Shown here piece by piece: positions 21,628 through 30,500 of a DNA stretch of 64,000 nt (its first letter is position 1; the number at the start of each line of letters is the position of its first letter). A program made the position numbers and the translations under genes. The stretch is from Hymenobacter sp. BT559. Its GTDB lineage: Bacteria > Bacteroidota > Bacteroidia > Cytophagales > Hymenobacteraceae. The stretch is taken from contig NZ_JAELXV010000003.1 in NCBI RefSeq assembly GCF_016427535.1, positions 744,001 to 808,000 of the forward strand, given 5' to 3'. Below the pieces are notes generated by a model. It was given only the letters and a program-made list of their open reading frames with translations, was not told the origin of the DNA and searched no databases.

Positions 21628-21906
21628 ATGGCACGTTCACTCAAAAAAGGGCCGTACATTGACTTCCGGCTCGAGAAAAAGGTAGAGGCGCTCGATAGCG
21701 CTGGTAAGAAGTCGGTGGTTAAAACTTGGTCGCGGCGCTCGATGATTTCGCCTGACTTCGTAGGCCACACCTTCGCTGTGCACAACGGGAATAAGTTCAT
21801 CCCGGTCTATGTAACTGAAAACATGGTCGGCCACAAGCTCGGCGAGTTCGCGCCCACGCGCAACTTCCGCGGTCACGTCGCCAAAAAAGATAAAGGCAAG
21901 CGCTAA
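21628..21906 (+). CDS. rpsS: 30S ribosomal protein S19 (uS19)
   Basis: This is a 92-residue head protein beginning [19 protein letters not shown], with [21 protein letters not shown] and the conserved [12 protein letters not shown]. The rplV start follows after one base. Confidence 0.97.
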   Translation: MARSLKKGPYIDFRLEKKVEALDSAGKKSVVKTWSRRSMISPDFVGHTFAVHNGNKFIPVYVTENMVGHKLGEFAPTRNFRGHVAKKDKGKR

Positions 21907-21907
21907 G

Positions 21908-22345
21908 ATGGAAGCAGTAGCCAAACTCCGTAACGTGCCTACCTCGCCGCGCAAAATGCGCTTGGTAGCCAATCTGGTACGCGGCAAGCGCGTAACCCAG
22001 GCCCTCGGTCTGCTCCGCTTCGAAGCCAACTCGGGTGCCGAGCGCGTTGAGAAGCTTCTCCTGTCGGCCCTAGCCAACTGGCAGCAGCAAAACCAGGACG
22101 AACGCATCGAAGATGCCAACCTCTATGTCACCGAAATTTTCGTGGACGAAGGCCGGCAACTGAAGCGTCTGCGCCCCGCCCCCCAGGGCCGTGGTCACCG
22201 CATCCGCAAGCGTTCGAACCACATCACACTGACGGTTGGTCCGCAGCGTGAGTCGCAAATGTCGAAGAAAGAGCTGAACGCACTGAACCGCGCCATCTCG
22301 ACTATCGACGCGGCAACTTCTACCGAAACCCCCGCTAACGCCTAA
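21908..22345 (+). CDS. rplV: 50S ribosomal protein L22 (uL22)
   Basis: L22 reaches into the exit tunnel. The 145 residues contain [18 protein letters not shown], the beta-hairpin [19 protein letters not shown], and a C-terminal extension beyond E. coli L22 ending in a Thr/Ala-rich tail. The macrolide-relevant hairpin looks intact. Confidence 0.96.
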   Translation: MEAVAKLRNVPTSPRKMRLVANLVRGKRVTQALGLLRFEANSGAERVEKLLLSALANWQQQNQDERIEDANLYVTEIFVDEGRQLKRLRPAPQGRGHRIRKRSNHITLTVGPQRESQMSKKELNALNRAISTIDAATSTETPANA

Positions 22346-22351
22346 TCTACC

Positions 22352-23233
22352 ATGGGACAAAAAGTAAATCCGGTTGGCTTTCGACTCGGCGTTATCAAAG
22401 GCTGGGACTCCAACTGGTACGGCGGCAAAGACTTCGCCGACAAACTAGTTGAAGACGAGAAGATTCGTAAGTACATCAACGCCCGTATTCAAAAGGGTGG
22501 TATTTCGCGCATCGTTATCGAGCGTACACTGAAGCGCATCACCATTACCATCAACACGGCTCGTCCGGGTGTGGTAATTGGTAAAGGCGGCCAGGAGGTT
22601 GATAAGATTAAGGACGAACTCAAGGAAATTACCAAGAAGGACGTTCAAATCAATATCTTCGAGATTAAGCGCCCCGAGCTGGATGCTCGCCTAGTAGGCG
22701 AGAGCATCGCCCAGCAGCTGGCCGCTCGTATCTCGTTCCGTCGCGCAATGAAAATGTCAATTCAGGCCGCGCTCCGCGCTGGTGCTGAAGGCATCAAGAT
22801 TCAGTGCGGTGGTCGTCTGGGTGGCGCTGAAATTGCCCGCTCGGAGCAGTACAAAGAAGGTCGTACCCCGCTGCACACATTGCGCGCTGATATCGACTAT
22901 GCCCTGTCGGAAGCCCAAACGGTGTACGGCAAAATCGGCATCAAAGTGTGGGTAATGCGCGGTGAGGTGTTCGGCAAGCCAGACTTGTCGCCTAACCAAG
23001 CTCCCGCTGGCGGCCAGGGTGGTGATGAGCGCGGCGGTCGCAACGACCGCGGCCCGCGCAACGACCGTGGTGGTGACCGCGGCCCGCGTCGCGATGGCGA
23101 CCGTGGCGGTGACCGTGGCCCGCGCCGTGACGGTCAGGGCGGCGGCAACCGTGGCGGCCAAGGTGGTGGTAACCGTGGTGGTCAGGGTGGCGGTGCCAAC
23201 CGTGGCGGCCAAGGTGGCGGTCCCCGTCGCTAA
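22352..23233 (+). CDS. rpsC: 30S ribosomal protein S3 (uS3) with a long RGG-rich C-terminal tail
   Basis: S3 lies at the mRNA entry channel. The conserved part runs to about residue 212 and includes the KH domain ([18 protein letters not shown]). It is followed by roughly 80 residues of almost pure Gly/Arg/Asp/Asn/Gln, with repeats such as [10 protein letters not shown] and GGNRGGQGG. Total length is 293 residues, compared with about 230 in E. coli. The tail is likely disordered and RNA-binding, an inference from composition. The gene is followed by a hairpin and a 94-base gap before rplP. Confidence 0.96.
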   Translation: MGQKVNPVGFRLGVIKGWDSNWYGGKDFADKLVEDEKIRKYINARIQKGGISRIVIERTLKRITITINTARPGVVIGKGGQEVDKIKDELKEITKKDVQINIFEIKRPELDARLVGESIAQQLAARISFRRAMKMSIQAALRAGAEGIKIQCGGRLGGAEIARSEQYKEGRTPLHTLRADIDYALSEAQTVYGKIGIKVWVMRGEVFGKPDLSPNQAPAGGQGGDERGGRNDRGPRNDRGGDRGPRRDGDRGGDRGPRRDGQGGGNRGGQGGGNRGGQGGGANRGGQGGGPRR

Positions 23234-23250
23234 GCTTTAGTTGAAAGTCT

Positions 23251-23288
23251 AAACCGTATCCTGAATTATTTTTTTCAGGGTACGGTTT
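23251..23288 (+). other. Stem-loop between rpsC and rplP
   Basis: AAACCGTATCCTGA (23251-23264) pairs with TCAGGGTACGGTTT (23275-23288) with one G-T-type mismatch. The T-rich segment is in the loop rather than after the stem, so it is probably an mRNA processing or stability element and not a strong terminator. Confidence 0.55.
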
Positions 23289-23327
23289 AACGCTAATAAT
23301 TTTTCAAGTTTTCTTTTTTTACTCAAG

Positions 23328-23756
23328 ATGTTACAACCGAAAAGGACCAAGTATCGCAAGATGCAAAAGGGTCGCGTAACAGGCCTAGCCTACCGCGGCA
23401 GCTCCATAGACTTCGGTTCGTTCGCGCTTAAGTCACTGGAAATCTCTTGGATTACGGCTCGCCAGATTGAGGCGGCTCGTATTGCCATGACCCGTGCCAT
23501 GAAACGCGAAGGGCAAGTATGGATTCGCATTTTCCCCGACAAGCCAATTACCAAGAAGCCTGCTGAAGTGCGGATGGGTAAGGGTAAAGGTTCGCCCGAG
23601 TATTGGGTGGCCTGCGTGAAGCCCGGCCAAATCATGTTTGAATCGGATGGCGTGAGCCTCGAAGTTGCTAAGGAGTCGCTGCGTTTGGCGGCCCAGAAGC
23701 TGCCGGTTCGTACCTCATTTGTAGTTCGTCGCGACTACGTAGAAGCCGCTGCTTAA
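23328..23756 (+). CDS. rplP: 50S ribosomal protein L16 (uL16)
   Basis: L16 helps position A-site tRNA. The 142 residues start [16 protein letters not shown] and include [23 protein letters not shown] with the conserved Arg/Lys-rich loop. It is followed 4 bases later by rpmC. Confidence 0.97.
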   Translation: MLQPKRTKYRKMQKGRVTGLAYRGSSIDFGSFALKSLEISWITARQIEAARIAMTRAMKREGQVWIRIFPDKPITKKPAEVRMGKGKGSPEYWVACVKPGQIMFESDGVSLEVAKESLRLAAQKLPVRTSFVVRRDYVEAAA

Positions 23757-23760
23757 TTCG

Positions 23761-23970
23761 ATGAAAAACGAAGAAATCCGCGCCCTGTCCATCGAGGACC
23801 TGCGCACCCAGATTAAAACCGAGCAAACTAACGGCCAGCAGTTGCGCTTCGCGCACGCTATCAGCCCGCTCGAAAACCCCGGCCGTTTGAAGGCCAACCG
23901 CAAAACCGTTGCTCGCCTGCAAACGGAGCTTTCGCGTCGGAACAATGAGCAGGCTTCTAACCAAGCTTAG
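23761..23970 (+). CDS. rpmC: 50S ribosomal protein L29 (uL29)
   Basis: A 69-residue, two-helix protein beginning [18 protein letters not shown] with [30 protein letters not shown]. It lies between rplP and rpsQ in standard order. Confidence 0.94.
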   Translation: MKNEEIRALSIEDLRTQIKTEQTNGQQLRFAHAISPLENPGRLKANRKTVARLQTELSRRNNEQASNQA

Positions 23971-23972
23971 TA

Positions 23973-24272
23973 ATGGAACCGACTCAAGAAAACCTGCTGC
24001 CGGCTCACGATGCTGCTTCGGACCGCAACATGCGGAAAGAAATCGTGGGCAAGGTGACTAGCAACAAGATGGATAAGTCCATTACGGTTGCCGTAGTCGC
24101 CAAATACCAGCACCCGATTTACGGTAAGTTCGTGAGCAAGACCACCAAGTTCCACGCCCACGACGAGAAAAACGAGTGCGGCGAAGGTGACCTGGTGCGC
24201 ATCATGAGCACCCGCCCCCTGAGCAAGACTAAGCGCTGGCGCTTAGTTGAAATTGTTGAACGTGCTAAGTAA
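23973..24272 (+). CDS. rpsQ: 30S ribosomal protein S17 (uS17)
   Basis: S17 is an early 30S assembly protein. The conserved part [19 protein letters not shown] begins near residue 21; an internal ATG at 24030 would give the family's usual 80 residues, whereas the first ATG adds about 19 residues. The longer start is kept because it lies 2 bases after rpmC, but either start is possible. Confidence 0.92.
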   Translation: MEPTQENLLPAHDAASDRNMRKEIVGKVTSNKMDKSITVAVVAKYQHPIYGKFVSKTTKFHAHDEKNECGEGDLVRIMSTRPLSKTKRWRLVEIVERAK

Positions 24273-24281
24273 TCCTGAACG

Positions 24282-24650
24282 ATGATACAGCAAGAATCCC
24301 GCCTCACGGTAGCCGACAACAGCGGCGCCAAGGAAGTGCTCTGCATCCGCGTACTGGGTGGCACGGGCAAGAAATACGCTACGGTTGGCGATAAAATCGT
24401 GGTAGCCATCAAATCGGCTATTCCTTCGGGCAACGCCAAGAAGGGTACGGTTAGCAAAGCCGTTATCGTGCGCGTGAAAAAAGAAATCCGTCGCAAGGAC
24501 GGTTCTTACATCCGCTTCGACGATAACGCTGCCGTACTGCTCAACAACAACGACGAGCCCCGCGGCACGCGCATTTTCGGGCCAGTGGCCCGTGAACTGC
24601 GCGAGAAGCAGTTTATGAAAATCGTATCGCTAGCCCCCGAAGTAATCTAA
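24282..24650 (+). CDS. rplN: 50S ribosomal protein L14 (uL14)
   Basis: The full 122-residue L14 begins [19 protein letters not shown] and carries [18 protein letters not shown] and the C-terminal [12 protein letters not shown]. It follows rpsQ by 9 bases and precedes rplX by 3. Confidence 0.97.
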   Translation: MIQQESRLTVADNSGAKEVLCIRVLGGTGKKYATVGDKIVVAIKSAIPSGNAKKGTVSKAVIVRVKKEIRRKDGSYIRFDDNAAVLLNNNDEPRGTRIFGPVARELREKQFMKIVSLAPEVI

Positions 24651-24653
24651 GCT

Positions 24654-24917
24654 ATGGCGACGAAACAGAAAGCAGCCCCCGTTCAGCTGCACGTGAAAAC
24701 GGGCGACAACGTACTCGTAATTGCCGGCGACGAGAAGGGCAAGCGTGGCGTTATTAAGTCGGTGAACCGCTCGACCCAGCGCGTCATCGTGGAAGGCCTC
24801 AACCTGGTGACTAAGCACAACAAGCCTAGCGCGAAAAACCCCCAGGGCGGCATCACTAAAATCGAAGCCCCTATTCACGTTTCTAACGTGAAGAAGGTTG
24901 ATTCGGCCAACGCTTAA
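24654..24917 (+). CDS. rplX: 50S ribosomal protein L24 (uL24), shortened at the C-terminus
   Basis: L24 starts 50S assembly. The KOW motif (GDNVLVIAGDEKGKRGVI) and VEGLNLVTKH are present, but the protein ends at residue 87 just after APIHVSNVKKVD. The usual C-terminal strand, with a motif like RVGFR..DGKKVR and a basic tail of about 20-28 residues, is missing. Only 12 bases lie before rplE, with no out-of-frame remnant, so this is a true shorter form and not a visible frameshift. Confidence 0.92.
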   Translation: MATKQKAAPVQLHVKTGDNVLVIAGDEKGKRGVIKSVNRSTQRVIVEGLNLVTKHNKPSAKNPQGGITKIEAPIHVSNVKKVDSANA

Positions 24918-24929
24918 TCCGCTACGACA

Positions 24930-25487
24930 ATGGCCCGACTGAAAGATAAATACGAGAAAGAAGTAGTACCCGCGCTCCAGGAGAAATTCCAGTACAAGAG
25001 CGTAATGCAGGTACCGCGCATCACTAAAATCTGCATCAACCGTGGCATCGGTGCCGCTGTTGCTGACAAGAAGCTGGTGGACAACGGGGTTGAAGAGCTG
25101 ACGACCATCACCGGTCAGAAAGCCGTTCCCACCATCGCCAAGCGTTCGGTGTCGAACTTCAAACTCCGTGAAGGTATGCCAATTGGCGCGCGCGTAACGC
25201 TACGCGGCGAGCGCATGTACGAGTTCATGGACCGCCTACTGACGGTGGCCCTGCCCCGCGTACGTGACTTCAAAGGCATCAACGATAAAGGCTTTGATGG
25301 CCGGGGTAACTACACCCTAGGTGTGAAAGAGCAGATTATCTTCCCCGAGATTTCGATTGACAAAATCAAAGGCATCGCGGGTATGGATATCACCTTCGTG
25401 ACCACCGCCGAAAACGACGAGCAGAGCTACGAGCTGCTCCGCGCCTTCGGAATGCCCTTCGCTAACGCTAAAAAGGACGCTCAATAA
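24930..25487 (+). CDS. rplE: 50S ribosomal protein L5 (uL5)
   Basis: L5 binds 5S rRNA. The 185 residues contain the conserved [38 protein letters not shown] and the C-terminal [10 protein letters not shown]. The stop overlaps the rpsN start by one base (TAATG). Confidence 0.97.
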   Translation: MARLKDKYEKEVVPALQEKFQYKSVMQVPRITKICINRGIGAAVADKKLVDNGVEELTTITGQKAVPTIAKRSVSNFKLREGMPIGARVTLRGERMYEFMDRLLTVALPRVRDFKGINDKGFDGRGNYTLGVKEQIIFPEISIDKIKGIAGMDITFVTTAENDEQSYELLRAFGMPFANAKKDAQ

Positions 25488-25756
25488 TGGCTAAAGAATC
25501 CATCAAAGCCCGGGCCCGCAAGCGCGTTGCCCTGGTAGCCCGCTACGCTGAGAAGCGCAAGGCTCTGAAAGCTGCCGGTGACTACGCTGGTCTCGACAAG
25601 CTGCCCCGCAACGCGTCGCCTGTGCGCCTGCACAACCGCGACATGATTGACGGCCGCCCTCGTGGCTACATGCGCAAGTTTGGTATCAGCCGCGTTCGCT
25701 TCCGCGAAATGGCGCTGGCTGGTAAGATTCCCGGCGTAACGAAGTCGAGCTGGTAA
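25487..25756 (+). CDS. rpsN: 30S ribosomal protein S14 (uS14), zinc-free form
   Basis: This 89-residue S14 has no CXXC zinc-binding pair and so is the C-minus type. It contains [14 protein letters not shown] and [19 protein letters not shown]. It is the last ribosomal gene of this block: an intrinsic terminator follows, and rpsH, rplF and later spc genes are absent from the window. Confidence 0.96.
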   Translation: MAKESIKARARKRVALVARYAEKRKALKAAGDYAGLDKLPRNASPVRLHNRDMIDGRPRGYMRKFGISRVRFREMALAGKIPGVTKSSW

Positions 25757-25769
25757 GACAGCCGCTTAT

Positions 25770-25814
25770 ATATAAAAAGCCCCATGTAATTTAATTGCAT
25801 GGGGCTTTTTATAT
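25770..25814. terminator. Strong terminator ending the ribosomal block
   Basis: TATAAAAAGCCCCATG (25771-25786) pairs with CATGGGGCTTTTTATA (from 25798). T-rich flanks on both sides could terminate transcription in either direction. Confidence 0.9.
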
Positions 25815-25876
25815 GTGCAATAATTACTGTCACGGCATCTTATATATGTTATCTTAATTTGACCAGTTTCTCAAGC

Positions 25877-26257
25877 ATGCAAATAGTACATGTGTTTAGT
25901 AAGTGTTTTCTAGTATTTGCTATCATCTGCGTGTCTTGTAAAAAGCAAAATCCTGCTGATTTAAAAAAGAAACTAGTTGGTGAATGGATAATGGCTACTT
26001 CTTCGAGCAATGAGCCCAATTTATTGATTTATCCAACGAGCGATAATGGACTATTTGTCTATGATAATTTAGCGGGTAAATGGTGCAGCTATAGTGCTTG
26101 GCTATCTATTAGCAATGACACTCTTTTGGGGAGGCAAGGATGCTTAAGGCATTATCACTTTAAGCTAATGTATTTGCCTAATCGAGATGAGTTGGTAGTA
26201 GATGATACACTTTTATTAAGGCATAGTGAATCGATACCTAGGCAGCTTATAAACTAG
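25877..26257 (+). CDS. Small lipoprotein, lipocalin-like pattern
   Basis: The likely start is the ATG at 25877, because upstream codons overlap the rpsN terminator. The 126-residue product begins with a signal peptide and a lipobox (AIICVSC), with the lipid-modified Cys at residue 21. The mature part starts KKQNPADLKKKLVGEWIMAT, similar in style to small Bacteroidetes lipocalin-like lipoproteins (KLxGxW), but the family is not certain. Base composition is clearly more AT-rich than neighbours and the codon use differs, suggesting recent acquisition or weak expression. It sits alone between two terminator hairpins. Confidence 0.6.
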   Translation: MQIVHVFSKCFLVFAIICVSCKKQNPADLKKKLVGEWIMATSSSNEPNLLIYPTSDNGLFVYDNLAGKWCSYSAWLSISNDTLLGRQGCLRHYHFKLMYLPNRDELVVDDTLLLRHSESIPRQLIN

Positions 26258-26267
26258 CGCTCATAAT

Positions 26268-26308
26268 AAAGCTCCCAACTTTAAATGCCATTTAAAGTTG
26301 GGAGCTTT
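26268..26308. terminator. Convergent terminator hairpin
   Basis: The 19 bases at 26268-26286 are a perfect reverse complement of 26290-26308, with a GCC loop. It lies between the lipoprotein gene (+) and the WecA-like gene (-) that converge here, though T tracts are short. Confidence 0.75.
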
Positions 26309-26388
26309 GTTCCTTCAAGATAGAAACGTTTCGCGTCATTTCTTGAAGAATCAGTTCCTGTGTATTGAAAGAGAAATTATTATAGGGA

Positions 26389-27462
26389 CTAGCTCACGGC
26401 TAGCTTGCGAAGCGATTCACGGTGTTGCCCTATCTCCAGTACGATACTTAGGGCTACCCCCAAGGCTACTAAGCCTCCGATGAGTGGTAGGTTACCTAGG
26501 GAGGAGAGATTGACTACGCATAGAATGACGGCCACATTGAGTAGGCCTAAAAAGAGCACGGTAGTAATCTGGGAGAAGCCTAGCGCTAGGATGCGGTGGT
26601 GCACATGATTTTTATCGGGTGCGAAAGGTGACTTGCCAGCTAGTATCCGTACTAGGAACACGCGGCTGGTATCGAATAGGGGCACGAATAAGATGCCTAG
26701 TGCTACGGCCGGCGACGCTCCACCTAAGGGCTGCCCAGGTGTGTTACCCATCTCGATAAACTGGATGGCCAGTACCGAAACGATGAAGCCACATACCAGT
26801 GACCCTGTATCACCCATGAATATCTTGGCCTTGTGAAAGTTGTAGCGCAAGAAGCCTAGGACGCCGCCCAGTAGGCATACTGCTACGAAAGCATAGTTGC
26901 TAAATGCTTGGCCGCCATAGTAATAAAAATAATACCCTAGGGTGCTGCTGATAATAAGCAGAATAGTGCCCGCTAAACCGTCGAGGCCATCGATAAGGTT
27001 GATGGCATTGGTAATGCCCACGATGGCTAGGAAGGTGAGGCAATAGCTGATACCAATAGGCAGCGTATCAATGCCGAAAATGCCCTGTAAGCTGGTGATA
27101 CGCACATCGGCCATCAGCATCACTACCCCAGTAGCTAGCAACTGGCCGACAAACTTCTTGGCAACCGAAACCGTCACAAGGTCATCTTTGAGGCCTACGA
27201 AGAAAAGCAATAGGCAACCTGCCAGTAAGTACTGTACTCCATTGGCAAGCGGGGCGAAGATGGTAAGCGCCGATAGAAACCCCGCTAGCACCGCCACACC
27301 ACCTAGGCGCGGAGTAGGCATCTTGTGCACCGAGCGATTATTAGGGGCGTCGAATAAGTTCTTGAGGTGCGCTACGTAGATGATAGATGGTACTGCGAAT
27401 AGGGCTATGAGCAACGCCCATAGTGCTGCTAGAGCTAGTTGAATGCTAAACGTGGAATTCAT
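26389..27462 (-). CDS. WecA/MraY-type undecaprenyl-phosphate sugar-1-phosphate transferase
   Basis: This integral membrane enzyme would load the first sugar phosphate onto undecaprenyl phosphate and so start surface polysaccharide synthesis. The 357 residues show about ten to eleven membrane segments and the family motifs: GLKDDL near residue 90, NAINLIDGLDGLAG, KIFMGDTGSL and the cytoplasmic HVHHRI. The motif set fits the WecA/TagO branch (GlcNAc-1-phosphate transferase) better than MraY; the actual sugar is unknown. It is on the same strand as the polysaccharide genes at 39-55 kb and could supply their initiating step. It lies 62 bases after the giant secreted protein gene. Confidence 0.88.
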   Translation of the reverse strand: MNSTFSIQLALAALWALLIALFAVPSIIYVAHLKNLFDAPNNRSVHKMPTPRLGGVAVLAGFLSALTIFAPLANGVQYLLAGCLLLFFVGLKDDLVTVSVAKKFVGQLLATGVVMLMADVRITSLQGIFGIDTLPIGISYCLTFLAIVGITNAINLIDGLDGLAGTILLIISSTLGYYFYYYGGQAFSNYAFVAVCLLGGVLGFLRYNFHKAKIFMGDTGSLVCGFIVSVLAIQFIEMGNTPGQPLGGASPAVALGILFVPLFDTSRVFLVRILAGKSPFAPDKNHVHHRILALGFSQITTVLFLGLLNVAVILCVVNLSSLGNLPLIGGLVALGVALSIVLEIGQHRESLRKLAVS

Positions 27463-27524
27463 AAAAGATAAGATTGACTGCTTATTAAGTAAGATGATGT
27501 ATAACGGACGTTGATAGGCAACGA

Positions 27525-30500
27525 CTAGTGGTGAACTAGGCGCTCTTGGTAGCGGTGAGTGGCCGTGGTTACGCGCAGCAGATATAAGCCAGCCGCTAGT
27601 CCTTGGCCATTGAGTGTGAGCAGGCGGCTACCTGCCGGCAACTGTTGTGCGAGTACTACGCGCCCTTGGGTATCGAGCAGCTCTACGCGCTGCATGTCTT
27701 CGCCCAGGTTAGTGCCATCTAGATGCAACTCTGAGGAGAAGACAGTGGGCCATACCATGAGCGTTGCTGCAGCAAGGTTTTGGACAACTACGGTGGGGCT
27801 GTAAGTGGCGGGTTTGGTAGATTCCAGCACGCGCAGCCGGTAGTACACGGGTTGCCCGCCTAGGGGCTGTCCCAGCGAGGCGTCGAGGTAGCTGTACGTA
27901 GCGGTAGCTACTTCTTTGGCGGCTACCTGCCCCACCCGCTGAAAGGCGAGCCCATCGAGGCTGCGCTCTACTTCATAGGTGCTAATGCCTACTTCCTGAG
28001 CTACTACCCAACTCAGCAAAGTGCCCGCTTTTTGTGCTACGGCACGCAGCGAGACCAGTGTAACCGGCAGCGGCGCTACCTGCTCGGCGCGAGCAAGGGC
28101 AAATTGACTGAAGCTGCTGAGCCCGCTGCGCAAGGCGTAGCCATCGGCCACGCGGCGGCCGTCGCCATCCGTAGGGCTAAGGGTGCCACCGCCGACGCTC
28201 CAATCGGCAGCAGTGGTGCTGGTTTCGGGGCGCTTGAGCAAGCCAAAGTAGTTATCGACCAAGTTATTGAACGGCCCTAGGTAGGCGCGGGCAGTATAAG
28301 TGCCGCCCGTGGGTTGGGCATCAGGCAGCAATAGCCAGCGGCCGGTCGTGTACAGCTCTACGTAGCGTAGTTGGCTAGGAGCAGTCTCGTTGCAACTCAG
28401 CTCGGTCGTTGGCTCGGGGCTAGAGCTAAAGCTGGCATCGAGGTAGCGGGTGCCGACTAGGTTGTTGCTCACTAGGTCGAAGCGCGCGTACTGCGTGCTG
28501 GTACCAACCGGGAACGCATAGGTATCGGTGCTGCCCGGTGCTACGTAGCGGCGTAACGTTCCGGCCACGTAGCTGCTGCCACTGGTGCTCAGGCTGGACC
28601 CAGCCGAGCTGAAGTGCACCCATTTAAAGCTGCCGGTATTAATGATACCTACTGTTAGGGTAAGGCTAGTGGCCGAGGTAGCATCGCTCTGCAGCGTGAG
28701 GCCAGCGCCGTTGTTTATCACTACCCGCCCAAACTCCCCGTTAGCCACCACTTGGGGGCTGTTGCCTACAAACGCTACCTGGCTGCTAGCCGCTACGGTG
28801 GCGGTGCCGCCCGTGTTCAGCCAGTCGCCACTCACGGCCAGTTCAGCAGCACTACCTAGGGTGAGCTGGCCGCCCGGCACGAGGTGCAGCGTGCCTACGG
28901 TAGCCCCGGGCGCATCGATTATGGGGGCCACCGTTGCCGGGCCCACCGTTACGTCGGTTGTTGGGGTGGGCACGGTGCCACTTGCCCAGTTCTGGCAGTC
29001 GAGCCAGCTGGCCGTGGTGCCGTGGCCGGTCCATTGCCCGGCGGGGCCGTCGAGAGGCGCATCGGTCACGACCGGGAAGGGCCCCATGTTCGCGAGTGGA
29101 GTGCAGCTAGTGCTGTTCGTAGCCACACTCAGCACTTGGTACTGCGTAGTGGCGGTGCTATTGGGCACTAAATAGTCGTAGGTAGCGCTCGGGATGGTGA
29201 GCGTTTCGGTGGTGCCGGCGGTGAGGTTACGAAGCACTACCGTAAGTGGAAACTGCGCTGCGGCTAGGGTAGTGGGCTGCTGGCTGAGCCGGTCGAGGCC
29301 CGCAAAGGTGAAGCGGAGCGGGTGCGCGCCTAGCTGCGGGCACACCTGCTGGCTAGCATAGGCAGCCTGCGGCAGCGAGGCAAAGCTCCAGCCGCTAGTA
29401 TTACCTTGGTTGTTGGCATTTTGGCCGGCCTCGAAGTAAGCCCCACCCTGGGCTTGGCTATCGCGCAGGTAGATGTAGCTGGCGCACACCGTGCCCGAAG
29501 GCTTGCTCCAGCTAAACGGCTGGCCATTGACCGTGCTTTGCAGGGTAATGACCTTGGCCCCTGTGCCATTGGCCTGTACTGTAGCATCCGCGGTAAAAGT
29601 GGTGGTGGTGCCCGCCCCAAATTGGTAAGTGGAGCCCGGCGCCAGGGATAATTGCTGCGTAATCGTATTGCTGCCCGTCACGTAGTTTACCCCCGCCAGC
29701 TGCAGGCTGGCGATGGTGCTGCCGCTGCCACCCACGGTATGAGTAGCGCCCGCGCCCGTTTGCACAATATTATAGGCGAAGCCATTGCCGTTGAAAGCCG
29801 CGCCAGTGCTTAGCAAAATGGTTGAGGTGCCAGCGTCAAACGTCAGCGAAGATGGCTGGCTGAGTGCCCACGCCCCGGACGTGATTTCGACCGTGGAGGA
29901 ACCTAGCAGCAGCGTACGGCTAGGTGGCGTGGTAGCTCCGTCGAGCGGAGCGCTGGCCAAGCTGCGCAGTTGCAGCGGTTGGTTGTTGGTGAGCAGGGTG
30001 CCAGCCGTGAGCGTGAGGCCATTGCCCCCAGTGCGGGGCTGAAGCAATGCATCTGCCAGGTTAATGGTTGCGTCGGGCGCATTAATGGTGAGGGCGCCGC
30101 CGAAGGACTGGCCAGCGCTAGTGAGCGTGCCATTGCCTAGGAGCATGGTTTCCCCTTGCCACTGCTGGTTCATTGTGGGGCTCCAGGTAAGTGAGCCATA
30201 AATAGCCAGCCGGTTGGCCGCCGCGCCGCCGAAGGTGGGGGCGTTGGTCACCGCGGCCCAGCTTAGGCTGCGGCAGGAGGCCAGCACTGCATCCTGCGTC
30301 ACGGTTTGATTAGCTAGGGTAAACGACTTGCTGTCGAATACCACGTAGTCGAGCTGATTGGGCACGCAAATGCCGGCCGCCCCGCCGCTGCTCAGGGCCC
30401 AGTGGGCAGGGTCGCTCCAGTTGCCGCCGTTGCCAACCCAGTAGAGGGTGCGCGGCACGGGTGGGTTGGTAAAGCTGATGCCGGAGTTGCCACCGTTGTC

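Noticed and set aside
22757..23212. 151-codon frame opposite the rpsC tail rich in Thr/Ala/Val
   Set aside because: It is a by-product of the Gly/Arg repeat codons on the coding strand.
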